This document shows, piece after piece, positions 1 to 7,195 of a stretch of DNA of 7,676 bases. Made by a program: the position numbers and the translations under genes. The DNA is from CAVUUN01 sp964421755 (GTDB lineage Bacteria > Acidobacteriota > UBA6911 > RPQK01). The DNA is taken from contig CAYQYP010000621.1 in NCBI GenBank assembly GCA_964421755.1, forward strand, positions 1 to 7,676, given 5' to 3'. Under the pieces are notes generated by a model. That model made no database searches. It worked only from the letters and a program-made list of their open reading frames with translations, and was not told the DNA's origin. The stretch's first letter is position 1; every line of letters begins with the position of its first letter.

Positions 1-1574
1 TACCCCTGCACGTCCGCCAGGAACAGCGGTGGGCAGCGGAAGTAGATTGTCGAAATATTCGTCCGATTGAGCATTGACTTGGCCGCGGCGAAGGCTTCTG
101 CAAGCGAACTGGCCGGGTACCAATCGAGCCGGTCAGCCACCGCCCTGTCCACCGGCCTTACAACAATCACCCGGCTCAAGTACTCGGTTGCGAACACGCC
201 CCAATACCAGGCGACGAATGGATGGACCGGATGGTACGCCTGGCCTTCCCTGTAGGCCTCAAGGTAGGTCTCGTTCTCTGCAAATTCCTCCTCATGCCAA
301 CGGTGCATGACGAACGGGTCTCGGGTGTCCGCCAAGACCCGGTCGTAGAACCCGGCGTAAGACGGGTGCTCCAGCTGATCGAAGCGCTTTTCAAGCGGGT
401 AGGTGACCATCATGACTCCCCCCCGCCGGACCAGCGGCTTGCCGGTGTGCAGGTTAAAAAGGTAGCCGGCCGCCAGGTTATAGACCAGCACTGGGTTCAT
501 GTAAGAGCTGACATTGAACGGGCCGACCGACGGCAACCCCACGAGAAGAACGTCCGCCTGACTTTCGACCGGGATCACGTCGTCCTCCGCCTCGGTGTCG
601 ACTTCGGCATCAAACAGCGGCTCCGGTTTGCCGGCGCGGATGCGGGTGACGGGGTACCTGCCGCATACGCCGGACTGGAACTTCCGCGCGATTGAACGTG
701 GCAGAAGATCAAGCACCTTTCGTTCCCCGTGAAAGCGAAGACGATCGGAGAGGGACATGGCTGTCGGTCGGCGTGGCAGATCAAGCCACGCATTGAGCCT
801 CGGTGTCCCCAGCGTCACCTCGATCTTGAAGATGTTCACGTTGTTGTTCGCCAGGCGTCCCATCCGACGCAGGATCTGGCCGACTACCGACCCCGGACCG
901 CGGGGAAAGGAGTCGGAGCGCAGCAGGCACTCAGGGTTGTGGTGAAAACTTGCGCTTCGATAGGTCGTAAGCCCGGTCAGGATCGGGCGATATCCGCCGC
1001 CAAAGCCAGCGTAATTGAGGCCTAGGTACAAGAGCAGGTCCGATCTACCGACCCGGTGGTTCACTTCGACGATCTCGCCCTCGTCGGTCTTACCGAGGTA
1101 CACGGAATCGGCATCCTCCGCATCGTGAGAGAACAGCCGGTCCGGGTAGAACGAGTCAAAGATGTCAGGACCAACGATCCGCCTCAGTTCGGCGGGGCCC
1201 AGGCGGCGGTTCAGCCCGGTCGCCGCGATAAGCTGGAGATCGGTGACTCCGGCGGCGGTAACTTGCTGGACGAGCGCCTCAAGCAGCGGTTGACGGACGT
1301 CGGGCAGGCAACAGACCGGCATCGGCACGGAAAGGTCCGGAAAGCAGATCGTCACCCGCATCCCCGGCTTCAGCTGAGCCGACAGCGGGTAGCAGCCTAC
1401 TGGCCGCTCGCACGCCCGTTCGAGCGCCTTCTTCAGGTTGTCCAGTCCGGGTTTCGGGGCGGGCGGGTACAGCACCCGGGTCGTCTCGGGGACCTTCTCC
1501 CACAGGACTCTCTCACCGTAATAGAAAGGAAGATACTCGCCTGCTCGCGCGTATCGGACTGAGTGATCAGCCAT
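1..1574 (-). CDS. LarA-like (DUF2088) nickel-pincer racemase family protein, 3' end outside window
   Basis: An open frame of at least 524 codons runs from ATG 1574 to the left edge with no stop. The start is well fixed: an in-frame TAG lies six codons upstream with no other usable start between. I see the lactate racemase fold signatures: FPDLSVPMP (79-86), AATGLNRR (117-124), SHDAEDADSVYLGKTDEGE (149-167), AGFGGGYRPILTGL (189-202), then a C-terminal half with GGVMMVTYP (385-393). LarA is normally about 420-430 residues, so this is a longer relative. Family members racemise 2-hydroxyacids with a nickel-pincer nucleotide. By my remembered alignment to the Lactobacillus enzyme, the nickel ligand H200 is kept (His212), but R75, H108, H174, pincer-lysine K184, Q295 and K298 read as Val83, Asn122, Leu186, Arg196, Asn366 and Ala369. 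Family membership is fairly sure; racemase activity is doubtful. It is on the same strand as the lipid genes, 117 nt downstream. No strong Shine-Dalgarno is visible. Confidence 0.82.
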   Translation of the reverse strand, partial: MADHSVRYARAGEYLPFYYGERVLWEKVPETTRVLYPPAPKPGLDNLKKALERACERPVGCYPLSAQLKPGMRVTICFPDLSVPMPVCCLPDVRQPLLEALVQQVTAAGVTDLQLIAATGLNRRLGPAELRRIVGPDIFDSFYPDRLFSHDAEDADSVYLGKTDEGEIVEVNHRVGRSDLLLYLGLNYAGFGGGYRPILTGLTTYRSASFHHNPECLLRSDSFPRGPGSVVGQILRRMGRLANNNVNIFKIEVTLGTPRLNAWLDLPRRPTAMSLSDRLRFHGERKVLDLLPRSIARKFQSGVCGRYPVTRIRAGKPEPLFDAEVDTEAEDDVIPVESQADVLLVGLPSVGPFNVSSYMNPVLVYNLAAGYLFNLHTGKPLVRRGGVMMVTYPLEKRFDQLEHPSYAGFYDRVLADTRDPFVMHRWHEEEFAENETYLEAYREGQAYHPVHPFVAWYWGVFATEYLSRVIVVRPVDRAVADRLDWYPASSLAEAFAAAKSMLNRTNISTIYFRCPPLFLADVQG

Positions 1575-1596
1575 ATCAGCAACCCGGGTCTACATA

Positions 1597-1610
1597 AGGG
1601 GACATCCCCT
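1597..1610. repeat. Short palindrome, 6-bp arms
   Basis: AGGGGA-CA-TCCCCT is a perfect inverted repeat with a 2-nt centre. It lies 23 nt upstream of the LarA-like start codon, in the gap after the fusion gene. It could be an operator, part of a terminator or attenuator, or one copy of a dispersed palindromic repeat; the sequence alone does not decide. Confidence 0.5.
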
Positions 1611-1630
1611 CGCGTACAACCTTCACGAAT

Positions 1631-1656
1631 GAGGTCCCGATTGCCGGTGGGATCTC
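1631..1656. repeat. Inverted repeat, 8-bp arms with one imperfect pair
   Basis: GAGGTCCC (1631-1638) and GGGATCTC (1649-1656) are complementary except for one position, which is a G-U wobble in a plus-strand transcript and a mismatch in a minus-strand one. They enclose a 10-nt loop. It is the middle of three stacked inverted repeats in the 117-nt gap between the fusion gene and the LarA-like gene. No T-run follows on either side, so it is not a typical intrinsic terminator. Confidence 0.4.
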
Positions 1657-1657
1657 G

Positions 1658-1677
1658 GCCCGACTTCCAAGTCGGAC
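1658..1677. repeat. 20-bp palindromic repeat, copy 1
   Basis: GCCCGACTTCCAAGTCGGAC matches the perfect palindrome at 7104-7123 at 19 of 20 positions; the mismatch (C for T) breaks one outer pair. It begins 14 nt past the fusion gene stop codon. The arms could form a strong hairpin around a 2-nt centre and may slow transcription or protect the 3' end of the lipid-operon mRNA, but there is no T-run. Two near-identical copies in one window suggest a dispersed intergenic repeat family. Confidence 0.75.
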
Positions 1678-1691
1678 GTACACAGGAAAGT

Positions 1692-4600
1692 CTAACGCCT
1701 GGCCGAGTCGCCCGCCAGGCGTTCGATCTCGGCTCTGACATCACTGACGATCGTCCTGTAAAGCTCGTCTGAGCTTGCGCCCGTCCCTGCACCGCCGTTG
1801 GACGCATAGCGTCCCATCAAAATCGGTGGACCGAAAGTTACGACCACTTTATTGCGGCGGGGAAGCAGCGTTCCTACGGGCATCGCCTGGCCCGTCCCGC
1901 CGATGTATGCCGGAACGATCGGTACGTGCAGTTCCCACGCGAGCAGACCAAGACCGGGCTTGAATCCCTGCAGGCGGCCGGTTCGTGTCCGCGTGCCTTC
2001 TGGGAAGATCAGGATGGGCTCCCGCTCCTTGAGGATTGCTTTGACCATCCGCAGGCCGGCCAGCGAGGCCTCCTCGCGTTCGATCGGAACGACGTTCAGG
2101 AAGGTGCTGAAAAACCAGCTCTTCCACGGCGTATCGAAGAAGTAGTCGCGCGCTCCCAGGACGTGGAGTTTCTGAGCCTCGCGCAGTCCGAGGGCGGCTC
2201 CAAGCGCGGAGATAATCGCCCCGGTGTCGAGATGGCTGGCGTGGTTCGCCGCAATGATGTACGAGGCATTCCGGGGGAGCAACTCGGGGTTCCCCAGCTG
2301 CAAATCGAAGTAGTTCTGGTAGAGCATCTTCATGCTCACGAACGACATCCCGAGCAAAAACCGATTCAGGGCAGACCGTTCCGAGTACGGGAGCGCGGAG
2401 CGCATCCGTTCTGCTGACCCGCGTCCGGGCACCATTCTCGCTTGCGCTTTGCTCTCCTGGATTTCCCGGAGAACGTCGTTTACCGTTTGAAATGCAGAGG
2501 CCTTCTCATCGGAAATCACTACCCCGAACCGGTTCTCAATCAAAAGAAGCAGCTCGATGGCCATCAGGGAGTCCAGGCCGAGCTCGCTGTAAAGGTTGCT
2601 CTCGCCGCTGATTTCCGAAACCGGACGGTTGCACAGGCGACCGAGCTCGTTCAAGAGCGCGGTCTCGAGATCGGCGGTCTGCGCCACTTCATTCGATTCA
2701 CCGCCGCCCGCCGCGGCTCTCTGGATTTGCCGCTCCAGCTCGCGCCGGATTTGCGGGCGATCGATCTTGCCGTTGTCGTGCCGGGGTAAGGGCGACGACC
2801 AGATGTGTACGTGCTGAAAACGGTGGTAGCTGGGCAGCTCCTTCGCGAGTTTCTGGATCTCCTTCTGGACCGCCTTCTTCAGATCCCCCGAGACCGCCTG
2901 GGTCGCTTCCGGATCCGGATGGATGACCGCGTGCACATCCTCCGTCAGTTGGTTGCGAATCCCCAGCACGCAGACCTCACCAATCATCGGAATCGAGGAC
3001 TTGTAGATCGCCTCGAGATCTGACGGATAGACGTTCTTTCCGGCGCCGGTGACGATGACGTCTTTGAGTCGGCCGGTGATGTACAGATAGCCTTCCTCAT
3101 CGATCCATCCGAGGTCACCGGTATGGAACCACCCTTCGCGCATGACCTCCGCACTGGCTGCACGGTTCTTGAAGTAGCCCTTCATCAGGCTGGGTGTCTT
3201 GACGATAATCTCCCCGATGCCGTCCCGATCCGGCCGGTGAATCCGCAGCTCTACGCCGGGCAAGGCCCGGCCTGCGGAGCCGCGACGGCTCTGGTGAAGC
3301 GGGTTGACCGTCAGAACCGGCGCAGTTTCGGTCAGCCCGTAGCCTTCGTAGATCGGCAGACCGAGAGCCTTGAAGTCGTCGTAGAGCCCGGGTCCCAGGG
3401 CCGACCCTCCGCTGACGAAGAAGCGGACGTTGCCGCCGAATTCCTCGTGGACCTTGGCGAAAAGGTGGCGGCCCACGTTGCGTCCGAGCGTCTTCTCCAC
3501 GGAGTGGCTGACCTGTTTGGTCGTCGACATCCAGTTGGATTTGACGGCCGACTTGGCAGTTCCCAGAACACGACGCTCGACGTCTTCCCGAATCAGCGAA
3601 TAGAGGGTTGGAACGCCCAACAGGACGGAAGTCTGCGTCTCCCTCATCGTGTCCAGGATCGCCTTCGGCTTGAGCGACTTCATGTAGGTCACATTCGCCC
3701 CAACCGCCAACGGCGACAAGAAACCACACGTGAACTCGAGCGCGTGATAAAGCGGCAGAACCGAAAGCATCCGATCGTCCTCGGAAAGCGGGAGGAAACG
3801 TCGGACGGCGGAAAGATTTGTCAGAAAGTTCCGATGAGTATGCACCGCGCCCCGAGGATCAACCGGGGTGCCCATCGTGAAAATAATCGAGGCCGGATCA
3901 TCGGGTCCGACGACAGGCCGTTCGATTGCGGATTGCGGATTGCGGATTGGGGAATCAGAGCCGGCTTCGTCAGAGCCGCGCACAGAGCGCTTTTCAGCGG
4001 AGTAAGCGGGTTCCGAATCGATCACGCGTTCTACTACCGCTGGACTGGCCTCGGAACAGCCCGCCCCCACGAAAGGACGGCACCGGTCGTTGACGTTAAG
4101 AAGGTGAACGGGCCCGGTCTTTGGCATCTCCTGACTCAACAACTCAGGCGTGAAAGATCTAAAGCAGGCCTCCGATGCCATGATTCCCCGGGCTTCCACG
4201 AATCGGGCGATCGACCACACCTCGCGCACCCAGGTCTGGGAGTCGAGCGGGACGACGATCAGGCCCAACTCGGCCGCGCCGAGGTAGGCGAGTCCCCACT
4301 CGGGCTGGTTTTCGGAATAGAGGATGATCCGTTCGCCCTTCTGGAATCCGAGGGAAAGCAGAAGCTCCGCGACGTGGTCCGCACGCTCTTTGACCTGCGC
4401 ATACGTAAAACGCTGCCACTGCCCGTCGCGCTTGATCTGCAGCGCGACTTTGCCGGAATACAGTTCGGCGCTCCGATTGATCAGCTCGTGCACGGTACAG
4501 GAGTCGGGACACTCCGGTCTCGACCGCTCCTCGATCCCCGGCTCTGCCCCTTCCATCTTGAGGATGTATTTCTTAACGCCCGGGATATGGGTGTTCTGAA

Positions 4601-6152
4601 TGTAGTGGCGCCAGTTCAGGCGGGTGACGTCGAAATTGAGAGTCTCCCTTTCGGCTGGCTTGAGAGACGCGAACAGGCGGAGCGAGTTGGTGATCTGGAA
4701 GCGGCAGTTCAGGTTCAGGTACGGCTCGTAGATCTCCCCGTAGTAGTAGAGCTTCTCGTGGGCCGCGCGGGTCGCCGAGATCCGCTTTCGGTACTTGAAG
4801 CTCAGACCCAGTCGGGAGAGCGTGTCCAGGGTGCGCTCAACGGTATCGAGGGGGACGGACTTTAACCGGTGCTGCAGTCGGAAGGTCGAGGGCCGGGGGA
4901 AACGCAACCGCTTGATAAGGATCGGCCGCCCGGTTCGGTCCAGCATCGGGTTCCGCTGGAAATACCGAAAAATAAGCTCGTTCAATTCGCCCAGGGTAAT
5001 GGGGTTCAGAGCCCCGGTGGCGATCTGGAAGATCCTGAGTGGAGAGGCGGAGCTGACCTCAAGAAGTGAAGCCAGCAGCACATTCACGACCATGTCTACC
5101 GGCACGAGGTCCAGGACCACATCCGGGTCCAGCGGCAGGGCCTTGAGCCTCCCCTTCCCGATGGCGGTGATCAGGGGATCGGCCATTCGCAGGCCGTCAA
5201 GCCAACCCGGTATTGGTTCGGAGAGGCTGCTCTCGATGATCGACGGACGGATTATGACTGTCTGACGGCCGTTGCGCAGCCGGGTCACCATCTGCTCACC
5301 CATCGCCTTGGTGTAGGTGTAGGTGTCGTTCCAGCCGCGGGTCCGTGCCCACTTCATTCCTTCCTGGATGAGTCGCGCCTCCAGCCACCTCTTCCGGAAG
5401 GTCTCGATCTGTTCCCGGCGACGCGGGTTCTTTCCGGTCTTTGAACTACGGCGACGCTTGATGAGCGCCTGCTTCATCTGCCGTTCTATTTCCGGGCTGC
5501 GGGATTCTTCTTTGACCTTTTCGACGAGGTTCTGGATGAACTCAATATCGGACCGGGGATTCCGGAATGCGCGGACCGGGAAGGGTCCGGCGTCGTCGCT
5601 GTCCTCGGCCGAATGATACAGGGTCTCGGGGATCGAATCGGTGCGGCTGCCGTTGACATAGGCAGTGGACACGTGGATCAGGATCGCCTTTTTGCAGGAA
5701 TTGGCGAACTCGGCGACGCGTGAGGCGCCCAGAACGTTGAGCTCGAGGGCCTGGTCAATCGGTGCGTCGAAGGACACGACCGCGGCACTGTTGATGACGA
5801 TGTCAACCTCGTCCTGGAGCTGCGCAAGTAACTCCTCCGGGATGCCGAGCCGGTCGGTGGAAATATCGCCCGGAACGGCCAGCAGCTTGTTGCGCAGCAG
5901 CGCGGGTAGTCCGTCGCCATGGATCGCGCGAAGGCGCTCGAACACGCTTGACTGGTACAGTTCCTTTTCCAGCCGCTGTTCAGCAGTCAGTGAACGCGAG
6001 CCCGAACGCTTGGGTCGGATCAGGACATAGATACGCCGGACGTTCGGATTCAGCCAGAGTATTTTTTCGACGATGGGCTGACCGAGAAAACCGGTGGCGC
6101 CCGTGATAAAAATCGTCTTGTCTTCTAACAGACTCGCAATTCTATTCATCAT
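1692..6152 (-). CDS. elbD: ElbD-like fusion: fatty acyl reductase, acyl-CoA synthetase-type ligase, acyl carrier domain and PlsC acyltransferase
   Basis: The protein is 1486 residues from ATG 6152 (a second ATG follows at 6149). Domain 1 (about 8-528) is a fatty acyl-CoA reductase: Rossmann motif TGATGFLG (17-24), Ser162, catalytic Tyr278-x3-Lys282, a Lys/Arg-rich insertion near 215-260 and a FAR C-terminal part ending NWRHYIQNTHIPGVKKYILK. Domain 2 (about 548-1138) is an AMP-forming acyl ligase: YEGYGLTET (935-943), HTGDLG (1010-1015), RLKD (1028-1031), C-terminal Lys1129; its ATP-binding loop TMGTPVDPRG (759-768) is degenerate. Domain 3 (about 1158-1233) is an acyl carrier with GLDSL, Ser1195 carrying phosphopantetheine. 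Domain 4 (about 1258-1450) is a PlsC acyltransferase, His1304-x4-Asp1309 and FPEGTR (1383-1388). These domains could activate, tether, reduce and transfer acyl chains in one chain. I recognise the set as ElbD-like, from myxobacterial ether-lipid synthesis; orthology is from memory. The stop is TAG. It lies 32 nt after the lipid kinase and is probably cotranscribed. Confidence 0.9.
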   Translation of the reverse strand: MMNRIASLLEDKTIFITGATGFLGQPIVEKILWLNPNVRRIYVLIRPKRSGSRSLTAEQRLEKELYQSSVFERLRAIHGDGLPALLRNKLLAVPGDISTDRLGIPEELLAQLQDEVDIVINSAAVVSFDAPIDQALELNVLGASRVAEFANSCKKAILIHVSTAYVNGSRTDSIPETLYHSAEDSDDAGPFPVRAFRNPRSDIEFIQNLVEKVKEESRSPEIERQMKQALIKRRRSSKTGKNPRRREQIETFRKRWLEARLIQEGMKWARTRGWNDTYTYTKAMGEQMVTRLRNGRQTVIIRPSIIESSLSEPIPGWLDGLRMADPLITAIGKGRLKALPLDPDVVLDLVPVDMVVNVLLASLLEVSSASPLRIFQIATGALNPITLGELNELIFRYFQRNPMLDRTGRPILIKRLRFPRPSTFRLQHRLKSVPLDTVERTLDTLSRLGLSFKYRKRISATRAAHEKLYYYGEIYEPYLNLNCRFQITNSLRLFASLKPAERETLNFDVTRLNWRHYIQNTHIPGVKKYILKMEGAEPGIEERSRPECPDSCTVHELINRSAELYSGKVALQIKRDGQWQRFTYAQVKERADHVAELLLSLGFQKGERIILYSENQPEWGLAYLGAAELGLIVVPLDSQTWVREVWSIARFVEARGIMASEACFRSFTPELLSQEMPKTGPVHLLNVNDRCRPFVGAGCSEASPAVVERVIDSEPAYSAEKRSVRGSDEAGSDSPIRNPQSAIERPVVGPDDPASIIFTMGTPVDPRGAVHTHRNFLTNLSAVRRFLPLSEDDRMLSVLPLYHALEFTCGFLSPLAVGANVTYMKSLKPKAILDTMRETQTSVLLGVPTLYSLIREDVERRVLGTAKSAVKSNWMSTTKQVSHSVEKTLGRNVGRHLFAKVHEEFGGNVRFFVSGGSALGPGLYDDFKALGLPIYEGYGLTETAPVLTVNPLHQSRRGSAGRALPGVELRIHRPDRDGIGEIIVKTPSLMKGYFKNRAASAEVMREGWFHTGDLGWIDEEGYLYITGRLKDVIVTGAGKNVYPSDLEAIYKSSIPMIGEVCVLGIRNQLTEDVHAVIHPDPEATQAVSGDLKKAVQKEIQKLAKELPSYHRFQHVHIWSSPLPRHDNGKIDRPQIRRELERQIQRAAAGGGESNEVAQTADLETALLNELGRLCNRPVSEISGESNLYSELGLDSLMAIELLLLIENRFGVVISDEKASAFQTVNDVLREIQESKAQARMVPGRGSAERMRSALPYSERSALNRFLLGMSFVSMKMLYQNYFDLQLGNPELLPRNASYIIAANHASHLDTGAIISALGAALGLREAQKLHVLGARDYFFDTPWKSWFFSTFLNVVPIEREEASLAGLRMVKAILKEREPILIFPEGTRTRTGRLQGFKPGLGLLAWELHVPIVPAYIGGTGQAMPVGTLLPRRNKVVVTFGPPILMGRYASNGGAGTGASSDELYRTIVSDVRAEIERLAGDSARR
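3924..3951. repeat. In-frame tandem heptamer repeat inside the fusion gene
   Basis: Three perfect copies of GATTGCG (3924-3944) are followed by one variant, GATTGGG (3945-3951). On the coding strand they read IRNPQSAI (residues 736-743 of the fusion), in a poorly conserved linker of the adenylation domain just before its ATP-binding loop. Three units are 21 bp, so the core keeps the frame. A 9-bp direct repeat, TCAGAGCCG (3955-3963 and 3970-3978), lies beside it. I recall GATTGCG-type heptamer arrays as common intergenic repeats in many bacteria; here one appears to have entered and been tolerated in a coding sequence. Confidence 0.85.
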
Positions 6153-6156
6153 CCAA

Positions 6157-6161
6157 CCTGG
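6157..6161 (-). promoter_or_regulatory. Likely ribosome binding site of the fusion gene
   Basis: On the minus strand CCAGG ends 4 nt before ATG 6152 and 7 nt before ATG 6149, so the second ATG may be the one used. The reading frame stays open to a TTG at 6188 that overlaps the lipid kinase stop as TTGA. I prefer the ATG pair, because it has this site and puts the reductase glycine motif at the usual short distance from the N-terminus. Confidence 0.45.
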
Positions 6162-6184
6162 GCGTGCCGCCCATGGACCTCTGC

Positions 6185-7063
6185 TCAATCGTGACCGGCG
6201 GGCACCACGACGTTAAGACTTCCTGGAACGATTTCGGCGTCAGCCGGGGATTCCCCGCAGACATCCCCGTCGAACATCTTGGCCATCCGATGCGGCGGTT
6301 CGATGCGGATCTTGCGGCATCGTCTCACCGTAAAGCTCGGATGATGCAGGTGTTTGCCTCGGTAAACACCGGGGAGATTCAACAGCAAATCCATCTTCCC
6401 AATTGCCCCGATAATTGCGACATCGAACAGGCCATCATCGAACTCCGCCTGAGGAGCCAGACGCAACCCGCCTCCGGTCAACGGAATGTTGTGAACCATG
6501 ATCGCGCTGCATACAATCTCCGCGACCTCGCCATCGAACCATACCTTGAAAGGAAGAGGGCGCAGCTCCGCGAGCGATCGCAAGACGCCGATCAAATAAG
6601 CCGCCGTGCCAGGCAACCATCGAATCCCGTGCGTCAGCTCCACTACGCGGGCCGGCAATCCCACTCCCATCGAGGCGACGAATATCCGATCACGCTCTCG
6701 GCCGACATCAATCCGCCGCGCTACTCCGTTGAGTCCGATATCGAGGCTCTTTTGGAGATCGCGCTGCGGCAGCCCCAGGCACCGAGCGACGTCGTTACCT
6801 CTTCCGGTGGCCACCACGGCCAGTTCGGTCGGACTGCCGGCGATTGCACCGGCAACCTCGGAAACCGTTCCATCCCCACCGACGGCGATGAGACGCTGCC
6901 CGCCCTCGCGCACCACGCGGGCGGCAAGCTCCGTCGCGTGGCCCGGACCCTCCGTGAGCCATAGCTCACAGTCGGCTCGGCGCGCCTTCATTGCCGCATC
7001 AAGCCTTTTTATATACTCGGAAGTCCTGCCTCGTCCAGCATACGGATTAGCAATGACCTTCAT
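6185..7063 (-). CDS. Diacylglycerol kinase/LCB5-family lipid kinase (YegS-like)
   Basis: A 292-residue protein, the usual length for this family, beginning MKVIANPYAGRGR, a typical N-terminus. It transfers phosphate from ATP to a lipid hydroxyl such as diacylglycerol, a related glycerolipid or a long-chain base, at the inner face of the membrane. The nucleotide-binding loop GGDGT is at 62-66, followed by ATGRGNDVARCLGLP (85-99), the family's usual GTGND-type segment. The conserved GGGLRLAPQAEFDDG (197-211) and a C-terminal MFDGD (263-267, usually DGE) are also present. There is no signal peptide or membrane segment. The frame is open further upstream, to 7474, but that would antisense the divergent thioredoxin-like gene, so ATG 7063 is chosen. 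No clear Shine-Dalgarno precedes it. The gene ends in TGA, showing TGA is a normal stop here, and lies 32 nt before the acyl-reductase fusion, implying a shared lipid pathway. The substrate cannot be read from sequence. Confidence 0.9.
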   Translation of the reverse strand: MKVIANPYAGRGRTSEYIKRLDAAMKARRADCELWLTEGPGHATELAARVVREGGQRLIAVGGDGTVSEVAGAIAGSPTELAVVATGRGNDVARCLGLPQRDLQKSLDIGLNGVARRIDVGRERDRIFVASMGVGLPARVVELTHGIRWLPGTAAYLIGVLRSLAELRPLPFKVWFDGEVAEIVCSAIMVHNIPLTGGGLRLAPQAEFDDGLFDVAIIGAIGKMDLLLNLPGVYRGKHLHHPSFTVRRCRKIRIEPPHRMAKMFDGDVCGESPADAEIVPGSLNVVVPAGHD

Positions 7064-7074
7064 GCAAACCGTGG

Positions 7075-7080
7075 AGTATA
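7075..7080 (-). promoter_or_regulatory. Possible -10 element of the lipid operon
   Basis: TATACT on the minus strand ends 11 nt before the lipid kinase ATG. No convincing -35 hexamer is found 16-18 nt upstream. If it is real, transcription would start only a few bases before the ATG, giving a nearly leaderless mRNA, which would fit the missing Shine-Dalgarno. This is weak evidence. Confidence 0.2.
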
Positions 7081-7103
7081 CCGCAATTCTGCTGTTTCCG
7101 TAG

Positions 7104-7123
7104 GTCCGACTTCCAAGTCGGAC
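7104..7123. repeat. 20-bp palindromic repeat, copy 2 (perfect)
   Basis: GTCCGACTTCCAAGTCGGAC is a perfect palindrome of 9-bp arms around CC. It lies in the 132-nt gap between the divergent lipid kinase and the Sec thioredoxin-like gene, 40 nt from the kinase ATG. A wider imperfect frame is given by CGTAGG (7099-7104) and CCTACG (7136-7141). It could be a dispersed repeat or a binding site for a dimeric regulator of both genes; the copy at 1658-1677, which is not at a promoter, favours a dispersed repeat. Confidence 0.8.
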
Positions 7124-7195
7124 ATGCGTTGGCGCCCTACGCGACCCAACCACCCTCCGTTTGTACTGCTGCCCGGGCTGTCGGATACTATTTTC

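Noticed and set aside
222..1562. Plus-strand open frames (for example 222-695 and 1056-1562) in the left part.
   Set aside because: The minus strand holds one uninterrupted 524-codon LarA-like frame over the same stretch with recognisable family motifs, so these are shadows.
1658..1677. Intrinsic terminator of the fusion gene.
   Set aside because: The hairpin is strong but no T-run follows it on the minus strand, and the same palindrome occurs at 7104-7123 outside any gene end.
3924..3951. Heptamer array as a CRISPR or recombination array.
   Set aside because: The units are 7 bp with no spacers and lie inside a coding frame.
3123..4865. A 580-codon open frame on the plus strand.
   Set aside because: It is antisense to the reductase and adenylation domains, which carry clear motifs on the minus strand. 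Its translation shows no recognisable motif and is a by-product of GC-rich codon use.
6153..6188. TTG at 6188 as the start of the fusion gene, overlapping the kinase stop as TTGA.
   Set aside because: The ATG pair at 6152/6149 has a ribosome binding site and gives the normal short lead to the Rossmann motif. Coupled TTG initiation cannot be excluded.
7161..7191. Plus-strand promoter TTGTAC (7161-7166) with TACTAT (7186-7191).
   Set aside because: The spacing is 19 nt and both hexamers are poor matches, and the start point would fall at or after the ATG.
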